Shown here piece by piece: positions 36,616-44,953 of a DNA stretch of 64,000 nucleotides. The stretch comes from LC029 sp036676475 (lineage in GTDB: Bacteria; Bacillota; Bacilli; Aneurinibacillales; RAOX-1). Each line of letters opens with the position of its first letter. Positions within the stretch are counted from its first letter, which is position 1. The notes under the pieces were generated by a model. It saw only the letters and a program-made list of their open reading frames with translations, was not told the DNA's origin and ran no database searches. The stretch is taken from NCBI GenBank assembly GCA_036676475.1, contig JAKFCU010000032.1, forward strand, positions 62,001 to 126,000, written 5' to 3'. Made by a program: the position numbers and the translations under genes.

Positions 36616-37383
36616 TTACACTACTTTTGCTTCATTACGAAGAAGTTGTACAAGCTCTATTACCTGAGCGCCAAGATCACCGGATAATACGCGTCCTGCT
36701 TCTTTCTTTGGAGACAGATATTGATCCACGATGGCTGTTTTGGCTTTGATTTCTTCAGAATTTAATCCAAGATCATCAGCACTTAAGCGCTCCATCGGCT
36801 TCTTTTTAGCCTTCATAATTCCTGGAAGGGAAGGGTAACGCGGCTCATTTAGCCCCTGTTGAGCGGTTACTAATAGTGGCAGAGATACTTCGATTGTCTC
36901 CGAATCCCCCTCAACATCACGTACAACAGTAGCCTTAGAACCTTCAATGGTAAGCTTCGTGATCGTAGCCACATGGGGAATTCCCAGCTCTTCCGCTAGA
37001 CGCGGTCCGATTTGCCCCGCTCCATAATCAACGGACATATTACCGGCAAGGATAATATCGAATGGACGATCTTTAATTACAGCTCCTAAAACCTTAGTTA
37101 TGGTATATTCATCTCCTATTAAGGATTCATCATCTACGATAACGGCTTTGTCTGCTCCCATCGCAAGTGCTGTGCGAAGTGCGTTTTCCGCACGTGTTGG
37201 GCCTACCGTCATCACCGTTACTTCACCGCCGAAATCATCACGTAGTTTAATGGCTTCTTCAACCGCATACTCATCATAAGGATTGATAATAAATTCAACA
37301 CCATCCTCCTTAACCCGTCCGCTTTGAATGGAGATCTTTTCCTCGGTGTCAAAGGTTTGCTTCATTACAACTAAAATATTCAT
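36616..37383 (-). CDS. etfB: Electron transfer flavoprotein beta subunit
   Basis: 255-aa EtfB with NPYDEYAVEEA, the ALAMGADKAVIV segment, the nucleotide-binding AGNMSVDYGAGQIGPRLAE, and GLNEPRYPSLPGIMKAKKKP. ATG start after GGAGGGC. Middle gene of the fadB-etfB-etfA run. Confidence 0.96.
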   Translation of the reverse strand: MNILVVMKQTFDTEEKISIQSGRVKEDGVEFIINPYDEYAVEEAIKLRDDFGGEVTVMTVGPTRAENALRTALAMGADKAVIVDDESLIGDEYTITKVLGAVIKDRPFDIILAGNMSVDYGAGQIGPRLAEELGIPHVATITKLTIEGSKATVVRDVEGDSETIEVSLPLLVTAQQGLNEPRYPSLPGIMKAKKKPMERLSADDLGLNSEEIKAKTAIVDQYLSPKKEAGRVLSGDLGAQVIELVQLLRNEAKVV

Positions 37384-37414
37384 ACCTAGCCCTCCTTCAT
37401 CTGTTTGCTGGTAT

Positions 37415-38200
37415 TCACTTATCCTTAAATTCTGCCTTTCTCTTCTCTAGAAAAGCGGATACGCCTTCCTTCGCATCTTCTGTACAGAACAACTGGCCAA
37501 ACAGGTCTGCTTCCAAGGCTTGGCCCTCTTCTAAGGTCATCTCTATACCTTTCGTAACCGCCTCAAGGGCAGCCGCAATGGATGCAGCACTCTTCTCTAG
37601 TGCAATGCCTTCGGCTATTTCCTTCGCTTTCGAAAGAACTTCCTCTGCCGGTACCGCATAATTGACGAGTCCTAAGCGCTCTGCTTCCTGCCCGCTAATG
37701 AATTGACTGGTAAGCAAAAGCTCTATAGCTTTTGCCTTCGGGATCATACGGGAAAGTCGCTGAGTTCCAGCGAATCCCGGAATTAATCCTAGCTTCAATT
37801 CAGGTAAACCAAACTGAGCCTGCTTGGCAGCAATCCTCATATGACACCCGAGCGCTAATTCAAAGCCGCCTCCTAAACATGCGCCATTGATAGCTGCAAT
37901 AATCGGCTTATGAAATTGCTCCATACGGTCAAACAATCTTTGTCCAACCAAAGCAATTTCCTTCCCTTTTTCGGCGTTGCCGAAAGCCGGATCAAATTCC
38001 TTAATATCAGCACCAGCAATGAAAAAACGACCTTCTCCTGTAAGAACGACCACCTTAATTTCATCAGCAGATGCAATATTATCAAAGCATGCTGAAAGTC
38101 CGGAAAAAGTAGCAGCGTTCAGGGCGTTTGCCGGTGGGTGTTTGATGGTGACATAACCTACGCGGTTTTCAACCCTTAAGCCTACATTTGTAAACTCCAT
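37415..38200 (-). CDS. fadB: Enoyl-CoA hydratase (FadB-type crotonase)
   Basis: 261-aa crotonase-fold enzyme that hydrates enoyl-CoA in beta-oxidation. The oxyanion-hole segments are FIAGADIKEF and NGACLGGGFELALG, and the catalytic Glu region is FGLPELKLGLIPGFAGTQRL. ATG 38200 is preceded by GGGGGGAGAG; the frame is open to 38302 but that extension overlaps repeat copy 4. It heads an operon with etfB and etfA. Symbol by position and similarity to B. subtilis fadB. Confidence 0.9.
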   Translation of the reverse strand: MEFTNVGLRVENRVGYVTIKHPPANALNAATFSGLSACFDNIASADEIKVVVLTGEGRFFIAGADIKEFDPAFGNAEKGKEIALVGQRLFDRMEQFHKPIIAAINGACLGGGFELALGCHMRIAAKQAQFGLPELKLGLIPGFAGTQRLSRMIPKAKAIELLLTSQFISGQEAERLGLVNYAVPAEEVLSKAKEIAEGIALEKSAASIAAALEAVTKGIEMTLEEGQALEADLFGQLFCTEDAKEGVSAFLEKRKAEFKDK

Positions 38201-38224
38201 TGTCTCTCCCCCCAAGCTTATGTA

Positions 38225-38274
38225 TAGTAAGCTACTTGCGTTTTCATATGCGTATAATACTTTTCGTATAAGTA
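38225..38274 (+). repeat. Interspersed ~50-bp repeat, copy 4 (degenerate)
   Basis: GTAAGCTACTTGCG, then ATATGCGTATAATACTTTTC and GTATAAG. The left half is altered (the GGCTTAGCC part is missing), the right half well kept. It lies between the fadR remnant and fadB. Confidence 0.65.
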
Positions 38275-38288
38275 TAAGAATATATAGA

Positions 38289-38453
38289 TCAAGGCCTTGC
38301 ATTTAATCCTTGAATAAACAGACTGTGAATGGGATCTACCAATGCCATCAAATCATACTTCCGATCATTCATGATCCAGGATGTGACAGACTCATCTAAC
38401 GTGCCAAAGACGTCAATTATTGCTTGGTATTTTTCTCCCGATTTCTTTGCCAT
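38289..38453 (-). pseudogene. fadR: Internally deleted fadR (TetR family) remnant
   Basis: A 54-aa ORF with a good ribosome site (AGAGGGAG). Its first 14 residues (MAKKSGEKYQAIID) match the FadR N terminus. It then jumps directly to the FadR C terminus (FGTLDESVTSWIMNDRKYDLMAL...). About 140 residues, including the helix-turn-helix and most of the acyl-CoA-binding core, are missing, and the frame is kept. Position between lcfA and fadB is that of fadR in B. subtilis. The product cannot bind DNA as a normal FadR. The comparison is from memory of B. subtilis FadR. Confidence 0.8.
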
Positions 38454-38477
38454 CTGTCTCCCTCTTCATTAAATCGC

Positions 38478-38496
38478 AATGAATGACCCATTCATT
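38478..38496. promoter_or_regulatory. FadR-type operator
   Basis: Inverted repeat AATGAATG-ACC-CATTCATT, close to the FadR box of Bacillus (TGAATGA...TCATTCA). It lies 25 bp upstream of the fadR remnant. The operator is intact although the local repressor gene is not. Confidence 0.7.
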
Positions 38497-38729
38497 GAAT
38501 TACAGTCTATACCCGCCCAACTTTTCTGTCAATACTTTCCATCTATCGTTAACGAAACTTTCAAAATTAATAAATTAGGGATAATGTATTAAAAAAAACT
38601 GCCATATGCAGTACTTAATTTGTAATCATTACTCTAATATAAGATGAAATCCATCTAACGTGAGTTGGATGGAGTTTGTGAGTTACACCATAAGGAAACG
38701 GAAGGGGATACCCCCTCCCCTGTTATTCA

Positions 38730-40397
38730 TTATGTTCCACCTTTTAAGGACCTGCGTAACACCTTACCCACCATCGTCTTAGGAAGCTCCTGGCGAAATT
38801 CATATTGCCGTGGTACCTTATAGGCTGCCAAACGTTCCCGGCAAAATTGGTCCAGCTCCTCTTCGGAAGCTTTTTTTCCTTCTTTATATACAACAAAGGC
38901 TTTCACCGTTTCCCCTCGGTAAGGATCGGGGATTCCCACCACAGCGGCTTCCAATACGTCGGGATGTTCAAATAATACTTCTTCCACTTCCCTTGGATAA
39001 ATATTATATCCTCCAGCAATGATCATGTCCTTCTTGCGATCCACAATATAAAAAAAACCCTCCTCATCCATATAAGCTAAATCCCCTGTAAGAAGCCACC
39101 CCTCATGAAACACCAGCTCTGTTTCCTGTGGCTGATTCCAATACCCCTTCATCACTTGGGGGCCCTTGATGGCCAATTCCCCAATTTCTCCAGGCGGAAG
39201 CGTAGTCCCATCTTCCAAGCTTATGATTTTGGCTTCCGTGTCCGGCCACGGCAAACCAATGCTCCCCGTTTTTCTTTTATCCCAAATTAAATTGGCATGG
39301 GTAACCGGTGAGCACTCCGTTAATCCATAACCTTCAACCAACCGGCCTCCTGTAATGCCCTCAAACTTTTCCTGAACTTCCAATGGCAAGGCAGCTGACC
39401 CGCTTAAACAAGCATCAATCGAAGAGAAATCGTATTTGGCAAGTTGGTGATGATTCAATAATCCAATATACATTGTCGGGGCTCCTGGAAAAACAGTTGG
39501 TTTTTCCTTATCAATGGACTTCAACAATAATGGGATATCAAACTTTGGAATAACAATGAGGCAGCTAGCCAAGCAAATCGCCAAATTCATCCCGACCGTC
39601 ATCCCGTATACGTGAAAAAAAGGAACAACAGCCAAAAACTTTTCCTGCCCTTGACTTGACCTATAAAACCAACTGCGGCATTGGATGACATTGGCTACAA
39701 GGTTCGCATGTGTAAGCATCACTCCTTTGGCTAGCCCTGTGGTCCCTCCTGTATACTGCAAGAGGGCTAAATCTTCTTCAGGTTCAATACTTTCAAAGGA
39801 CTGGAAAGGCGGAGTCACAGCTAATAGCGTCTTCAGCTTCCAACATTGATTTTCATCATAGTCAACCTGAACCGCTACTCCTTTAAACCGTTGGATGATT
39901 GGAAAGAGAAGATTTTTGGGGAAGGGAAGATAATCTTCTATTCCTGTCACGATTACTTCTCTCAATTTGGTCTTCCCGCGAATACCCTTTACTCTAGGAT
40001 AAATCAAATCGAGGCAAACGATAATTTCAGCACCTGCATCATTCAACTGGTGTAGCAACTCTCTTTCCGTATATAGGGGATTGGTTTGAACGACTACCGC
40101 TCCAATCTGAAGGATGCCATAATAGCAGAAGACAGCTTGAGGACAATTAGGAAGCATGAGGGCAACGCGATCCCCTTTTTTCACCCCCATTTGCTTCAAG
40201 ACTCCTGCAAAGCACTGCATTTTAAGATAGAGTTGTTGATAGCTTAAGGTTTTTCCTAGAAAACGAATAGCGGTTTGATGCGGGAAGCTAACTTGCGCCT
40301 CCCTTAGAAAATGAGTCAGGGAAATGTCGGGATAATCCAATTGAGCTGGAATTTGTGGGGGATAATGGGCTAACCACGGCTTTCTGTCCATGACCAT
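38730..40397 (-). CDS. lcfA: Long-chain fatty-acid-CoA ligase
   Basis: 555-aa AMP-forming acyl-CoA synthetase. P-loop LQYTGGTTGLAKGVMLTH, then VEGYGLTECSP, WLLTGDLAYMDEEGFFYIVDRKKDMI and the C-terminal catalytic Lys region ELPKTMVGKVLRR. It activates long-chain fatty acids for beta-oxidation by the enzymes encoded downstream. ATG 40397 is preceded by GGGAGGGG; an upstream ATG at 40430 lacks a site. Same order (lcfA-fadR-fadB-etfB-etfA) as in B. subtilis. Confidence 0.93.
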   Translation of the reverse strand: MVMDRKPWLAHYPPQIPAQLDYPDISLTHFLREAQVSFPHQTAIRFLGKTLSYQQLYLKMQCFAGVLKQMGVKKGDRVALMLPNCPQAVFCYYGILQIGAVVVQTNPLYTERELLHQLNDAGAEIIVCLDLIYPRVKGIRGKTKLREVIVTGIEDYLPFPKNLLFPIIQRFKGVAVQVDYDENQCWKLKTLLAVTPPFQSFESIEPEEDLALLQYTGGTTGLAKGVMLTHANLVANVIQCRSWFYRSSQGQEKFLAVVPFFHVYGMTVGMNLAICLASCLIVIPKFDIPLLLKSIDKEKPTVFPGAPTMYIGLLNHHQLAKYDFSSIDACLSGSAALPLEVQEKFEGITGGRLVEGYGLTECSPVTHANLIWDKRKTGSIGLPWPDTEAKIISLEDGTTLPPGEIGELAIKGPQVMKGYWNQPQETELVFHEGWLLTGDLAYMDEEGFFYIVDRKKDMIIAGGYNIYPREVEEVLFEHPDVLEAAVVGIPDPYRGETVKAFVVYKEGKKASEEELDQFCRERLAAYKVPRQYEFRQELPKTMVGKVLRRSLKGGT

Positions 40398-40421
40398 AAA
40401 ACCCCTCCCATTCAAAACATG

Positions 40422-40484
40422 AAAAAGCACTACTAATACTTATGTAAATGTGGTTTGTACACATTCCTATAAGCTGCAGTGCTT
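40422..40484 (-). terminator. Branched terminator of the spoVAF-like gene
   Basis: AAGCACT and AGTGCTT pair across about 50 nt, with an inner AATGTG/CACATT stem. TTTTTC follows on the minus strand. Confidence 0.5.
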
Positions 40485-40501
40485 ATCATGGGAAAATGGA
40501 T

Positions 40502-41983
40502 TTAGGATCGGGTCGGATCTTCCGGGTTCAAAATCCGGGGGCGCTTATGCTGGGCAGGCACCGGTGAACGAACAAGAATATCCTGTAATGCCCTGATATT
40601 CAAAGGAAACAAAGGCCACATGTAGGGCGTGTTCAACGATTTTGTAAACATGAGTAAGGCTAGCCAACCTATCACCCCTACAATTAAGCCTGGCAAATGG
40701 AAAAAGGCGACCGCAATAACTAGGGAAAGTCGCACCAACCTTGCCGCTAATCCAAACTCATAGCTAGGCGTTGCAAAAGTTCCAATCGCAGCAATCGATA
40801 GGTACAAAATGACCTCATTGGTTAACAATCCTACTTCTACGGCTACCTGGCCAATCATTAAAGCCGCGATTAAACCAAGTGCTGTAGCCAAGGATGATGG
40901 TGTATGAATGGCGGCCATTCGCAGCACATCAATGCCTATTTCAGCAAATAAGATTTGAATCAGTAGAGGGATGTTTCCCATCTTATTTGGTCCAATATAC
41001 TTCAATTCCTCAGGAAGTAGCTCCGGCTCAAAAACGACAAGCATCCATAAAGGCAGCAAGAAAACAGAGGCAAGCATGGCCACAAAACGAATCCAGCGCA
41101 AATAAGCTCCGACAACCGGCTTCTGTCGATATTCCTCTGCATGCTGTACATGATGGAAAAAGGTGGTTGGTGTAATCATGACACTTGGTGAAGTATCTGT
41201 ATAAATGAGCACATGCCCTTCCATAAGGTGGATCGCTGCGACATCAGGACGTTCCGTATAGCGAACCATGGGGAAGGGATTCCAATTCTTTTGAAAAATA
41301 AATTCCTCGATCGTTTTTTCTGCCATCGGAAGACCATCAATTTCTATTTTCTGCAGCCTTTCCTTAATCTCCTGTACAAGCTCCTTGTCTGCAACATCTT
41401 CCAAATAGCTAACCGCGATATCCGTCTTGGATCGAGTCCCAATTTGCATATACTCCATCCGCAAGGAGGCATCGCGTATTCTTCTTCTGGTCAATGCCGT
41501 ATTAAAAATCAAGGTTTCCGTAAAACCGTCACGGGCTCCCCGGACGACACGCTCAATGTCAGGTTCATCAGGGGATCTTGCGGGATAGGTTCTGGCATCG
41601 ATTACGAGTGCCTCATCCGATCCATCCATGACAAGAACCAAGGGACCTGCTAATACGGAAGAGATAATTTTATCCATCTCTTTTACCTTATCGACTTCTA
41701 AGTAGCCAATGTAGGTATGCATCAGCTTGTTAACCGCATCCGGAGTTAAATTTTCGCGTTCTAGCTTAGAAAGATGAATTGTAATAATATTCATGACATC
41801 ATCTTTAGCAAATCCGTCGACGAAGAATAACCCAAACTTGCGTCCAGCAAATTCCAGTTCACGATGAATGACATCGAAACTTTTCCCTATTCCCAACGCA
41901 TCCCTCAAAAACGCTACGTTTTCCTCCAATTTGGTGGTTAGGTTTTGGAGTTCCTGTCCTTTTCGACTGTCTGGATTTCGCAT
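40502..41983 (-). CDS. spoVAF: SpoVAF/GerA-family spore germination protein
   Basis: 493-aa protein, the same length as B. subtilis SpoVAF. A large soluble N-terminal region (about 1-285, with LFFVDGFAKDD and RTYPARSPDEPDIERVVRGARDGFTE) precedes about five membrane segments (SVFLLPLWMLVVF, GLIAALMIGQVAVEVGLLT, IAVAFFHLPGLIVGVIGWLALLMF) with the conserved RxARLVRL-like LAARLVRLS. It belongs to the GerA A-subunit family. SpoVAF is made in the forespore and tunes germination. Here it stands alone, without spoVAD/E. A GerA-type receptor A subunit is the alternative, but no B and C genes are adjacent. Confidence 0.82.
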   Translation of the reverse strand: MRNPDSRKGQELQNLTTKLEENVAFLRDALGIGKSFDVIHRELEFAGRKFGLFFVDGFAKDDVMNIITIHLSKLERENLTPDAVNKLMHTYIGYLEVDKVKEMDKIISSVLAGPLVLVMDGSDEALVIDARTYPARSPDEPDIERVVRGARDGFTETLIFNTALTRRRIRDASLRMEYMQIGTRSKTDIAVSYLEDVADKELVQEIKERLQKIEIDGLPMAEKTIEEFIFQKNWNPFPMVRYTERPDVAAIHLMEGHVLIYTDTSPSVMITPTTFFHHVQHAEEYRQKPVVGAYLRWIRFVAMLASVFLLPLWMLVVFEPELLPEELKYIGPNKMGNIPLLIQILFAEIGIDVLRMAAIHTPSSLATALGLIAALMIGQVAVEVGLLTNEVILYLSIAAIGTFATPSYEFGLAARLVRLSLVIAVAFFHLPGLIVGVIGWLALLMFTKSLNTPYMWPLFPLNIRALQDILVRSPVPAQHKRPRILNPEDPTRS

Positions 41984-42066
41984 GGCTTCACCCCCATAAT
42001 GTTTTGTCTAGTTCATGAGCCTATTCCACATTTATTTCCATATCCTAGAGAAGTTAAAACGTGTAA

Positions 42067-42101
42067 AAATAAAAAAACTGCAGGATGAGAACCTGCAGTT
42101 T
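42067..42101 (-). terminator. Terminator of the LCP gene
   Basis: AAACTGCAGG pairs with CCTGCAGTTT around 8 nt; a long T-run follows on the minus strand. Confidence 0.9.
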
Positions 42102-43119
42102 ACTCGGCTATTTTCTCACTCGTTGTGGACACCCCTGAAGATAAGGTCCCTTGAATAATCGTTTGAATTCTCTGTTTCTCCTCCTCTCCAACCATATATA
42201 CCCATAGACTATATCCATGAAGGGGAATTCTTTGATTCGTTCCTTTCAAATCCACCGTAGCAATGCTAGAAGAAGAAAAATTTCTAAATAGGATAGCCAA
42301 CTCTCGAATCTCTTCTTCCGTAAAATCCATTTTGACATGTTCCCCTAAGATTTCCATTAAATTAAACACACGGAATACTGTAGTCAACGTTGTCGCTTTA
42401 TCCGTAATTTTTCGGACAACCTCCTGTTGGCGATCCATCCGGTCAAAATCACTGGCATCTGATCCAATATCACTTTTGCGGAAACGAGCATAGTCCAGGG
42501 CCTGCTCTCCATCAAGACGTTGAACACCAGGGTATAGATCAATCTCTGTGCCATCTGATGGATCATGATATTTCATCCGCCTTTTGACATCAACTTCAAT
42601 TCCCCCCAACTCGTCTACTAAATGAATAAACCCTTCAAAATCAACGGAGACATAATGATCGATTTTAAGATCAAAAAAATTTTCCATCGTTTGTTTTACT
42701 AGAGAAGGCCCACCAAAGAACATCGAATGATTAAATTTATCCCGGCCATGCCCCGGTATCTTCGCTAGTGTATCTCTTGGAATGGAGAGAAGGGTAACTT
42801 TTTGCTGCAGGGGATTAACAGCAGCAAGCATCATCGTGTCCGAACGCGAGCGTTTTTCTCCTCTTGAATCCACTCCTAAAATCATAATATTGAAAGGCTT
42901 TAATGTAACAGGCTCTTTGGTATCTTTTTCTTCTGGTTCTCCCTTCTCTTCTTTCGTTTGATGTGTTGATGGACCTTCCTCTTCGTCTTCAAGGTTCGGC
43001 TGCAAAGGCTGATACCATTGTTCTGTCATATTTTTATACTTGAAGTAACCATACCCTGCCACGGAGACACTGGCGAGGAAAAAACACAAGGTAGCCAAAA
43101 TAATCACTTTTTTCATCAT
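42100..43119 (-). CDS. LytR-CpsA-Psr family polysaccharide ligase
   Basis: 339-aa membrane-anchored LCP protein. An N-terminal hydrophobic segment (about 4-25) is followed by an acidic linker and the LCP domain: ILGVDSRGEKRSRSDTMML, LLSIPRDTLAKIPGHGRDKFNHSM and GEQALDYARFRKSDIGSDASDFDRMDRQQEVV, holding the Arg/Asp residues that bind the polyprenyl phosphate. Such enzymes move lipid-linked teichoic acid or other secondary wall polymers onto peptidoglycan. ATG preceded by AAAAGGAG. It diverges from csaB, and the region downstream encodes polymer synthesis and export, so it may attach that polymer. Confidence 0.92.
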   Translation of the reverse strand: MMKKVIILATLCFFLASVSVAGYGYFKYKNMTEQWYQPLQPNLEDEEEGPSTHQTKEEKGEPEEKDTKEPVTLKPFNIMILGVDSRGEKRSRSDTMMLAAVNPLQQKVTLLSIPRDTLAKIPGHGRDKFNHSMFFGGPSLVKQTMENFFDLKIDHYVSVDFEGFIHLVDELGGIEVDVKRRMKYHDPSDGTEIDLYPGVQRLDGEQALDYARFRKSDIGSDASDFDRMDRQQEVVRKITDKATTLTTVFRVFNLMEILGEHVKMDFTEEEIRELAILFRNFSSSSIATVDLKGTNQRIPLHGYSLWVYMVGEEEKQRIQTIIQGTLSSGVSTTSEKIAE

Positions 43120-43271
43120 GAGAGGCTCCTTTTTCCATGCATATAATTTAAGTATTTGACAATTTGAAAAGATCTAATCTACATTCATGATGAAAACTTC
43201 CATTTCCATGGCTAAACTGCTATACTAAACTGAACTATGCAGGTCTGATTTGGATGAAAGAAGGTCGCTTC

Positions 43272-44360
43272 ATGACTAAGGTATTAATATCTGGATACTA
43301 CGGTTTTGATAATGCTGGTGATGATACCGTTCTTTATGGCATTATCGGCTCCCTCAAAAAACAACACCCCGCGATAAACCTAGCCGTCCTTTCTAATAAA
43401 CCCAAGGAAACCATGGCTTTATTCGGAATCCCCGCATATAATCGTTGGCGTTTCACGGAAATCTTAAAGCAGCTGAAAAGTTCCGATCTTCTCCTTATGG
43501 GCGGCGGCAGTCTGCTTCAGGATGCTACCAGCCCACGAAGTGTTATGTATTATCTAAGCATTGTAACCATGGCCAAGGTACTCGGCAAACCCATCATTTT
43601 TTACGCCCAGGGCTTCGGGCCGATCTCCCATCCGATCAGTAAATTTTTGATCCGTACCGTAGTGAACAAAGTAGATGTCATAACCGTACGGGACCAAGGC
43701 TCTGCGGATGATATGACGAAACTAGGGGTCACAAGACCTATTCATATTACAGCAGATCCCGCGGTTACGATCCGACCGGAGGAAGTTGATTTGAACATCA
43801 GCCGGAAATGGGTTAAGGATAACGGTAAAAAGTCGGTGGCCATCTCTGTTCGGAAGTGGAAGAACGAAGAAAGTTATAAAAAAGCCATAGCCCTGATGGC
43901 AGACGAGATGCTACAAAAGGGATGGAATGTTTATTTTCTTCCTATGCAGTTTCCCGCAGATGTCTCCCCATCTCGTGATATTACAGAATATATGAAGGAA
44001 CCGGGAGCGATTCTATTAGATGAACAAATGAATTTTCATGAAATCATCAGTTTTATCGGTCACATGGATTTTATATTGGGGATGCGTTTGCACTCCATCA
44101 TTATTGCAGCCGTTTTAGGTGTCCCCTTTGTCGGCGTATCCTATGATCCTAAAATCGATCGATTTATTGAACGGATGGACATGGACTCCGCTGGAGCCAT
44201 TCAGACGTTATCCTACGAAAGTCTTAGTGCAGTGGTGAACCCTGCACTTAAACAGCTTGATGAATTGAAGATCAAGCTTGATGTCAAAATTCGGGAACTT
44301 ACCTCACAGGCAGAACAAAGCAGCATGCTGGCCATGAAGCTTTTAGGATTAATCAAATAA
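43272..44360 (+). CDS. csaB: Polysaccharide pyruvyl transferase CsaB
   Basis: 362-aa CsaB. N-terminal SGYYGFDNAGDDTVLYGII, then MGGGSLLQDATSPRSVMYYLS and the C-terminal GMRLHSIIIAA region define the family. It adds ketal-linked pyruvate to secondary cell-wall polysaccharide, creating the binding site for SLH domains. An SLH-domain lipoprotein is encoded at 53876. I start at ATG 43272 (GAAGG 7 nt before). The stop codon is overlapped by repeat copy 5. Confidence 0.92.
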   Translation: MTKVLISGYYGFDNAGDDTVLYGIIGSLKKQHPAINLAVLSNKPKETMALFGIPAYNRWRFTEILKQLKSSDLLLMGGGSLLQDATSPRSVMYYLSIVTMAKVLGKPIIFYAQGFGPISHPISKFLIRTVVNKVDVITVRDQGSADDMTKLGVTRPIHITADPAVTIRPEEVDLNISRKWVKDNGKKSVAISVRKWKNEESYKKAIALMADEMLQKGWNVYFLPMQFPADVSPSRDITEYMKEPGAILLDEQMNFHEIISFIGHMDFILGMRLHSIIIAAVLGVPFVGVSYDPKIDRFIERMDMDSAGAIQTLSYESLSAVVNPALKQLDELKIKLDVKIRELTSQAEQSSMLAMKLLGLIK

Positions 44361-44406
44361 GAAAGCTATTGGCTTTAGCCTTATGCGTATCATACTTTTC
44401 GATAAG
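44358..44406 (+). repeat. Interspersed ~50-bp repeat, copy 5
   Basis: AATAAGAAAGCTATTGGC, then TTTAGCC and ATGCGTATCATACTTTTCGA. It begins within the csaB stop codon and ends 4 nt before the csaB terminator stem, the only copy that follows a plus-strand gene. Confidence 0.85.
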
Positions 44407-44410
44407 AAAA

Positions 44411-44453
44411 AAAAGGAAATGACCCTCCACAAAGCCAGGGCATTTCCTTTTTT
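44411..44453. terminator. Terminator of csaB
   Basis: AAAAGGAAATG-A-CCCT pairs with AGGG-CATTTCCTTTT; T-run on the plus side, A-run on the other. Confidence 0.85.
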
Positions 44454-44584
44454 CTATGTCGATTTTTGAGGCTTCCACTTCTATTTTTGTCAGGTTAGCA
44501 CTTGTTTTGTAAGTCGGGCAGGAAGATCACTATAGAATAAAGAAACCTCATATAAACCATTACTTGAAGGGGGTTTTTGCTGCC

Positions 44585-44860
44585 ATGAAAGCCATACAGC
44601 AAGCGAATGAGGATTTGCTCCACCTACTCTTTGATTGGAAAGGCAAAGAAGGGCAATTCATTCAATTCTCGATAGAAAAAGACGAAGGGAAATGGATTTT
44701 ATCGTTCTTTTCCGTTGATTACTCGGGAACGGATAAGCACGTCTTTGCCTCCTTTACGGGAAAAAATCATGATGAATTAAAGAAATGGGCTCTTGATTGT
44801 CTTGTTTCTTATAAAGTAAACTTGGCTGGTGCCAAGCCTTCGGCGCAGAAATCTCATTGA
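44585..44860 (+). CDS. Uncharacterised small protein, 91 aa
   Basis: Soluble protein with alternating strands and helices (GQFIQFSIEKDEGKWILSFF, then a C-terminal helix and basic tail). The start is uncertain: ATG 44585 has AAGGGGG about 13 nt upstream, and a TTG at 44564 lies within that purine run. No motif recognised. It is convergent with murJ and has a hairpin over its stop codon. Confidence 0.5.
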   Translation: MKAIQQANEDLLHLLFDWKGKEGQFIQFSIEKDEGKWILSFFSVDYSGTDKHVFASFTGKNHDELKKWALDCLVSYKVNLAGAKPSAQKSH

Positions 44861-44882
44861 CACTAACTTGGTCAATGAGATT
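44850..44882. terminator. Hairpin between convergent genes
   Basis: AATCTCATTGAC pairs perfectly with GTCAATGAGATT around a 9-nt loop. It lacks a clear T-run on either strand, so its terminator role is likely but not certain. Confidence 0.55.
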
Positions 44883-44953
44883 GTGCAGCAGCTTAGTTGC
44901 CCTTATGCAGAGAAGGAAAGCGAAAAAAATTTATGCATTCCTATTCGCGAGAA

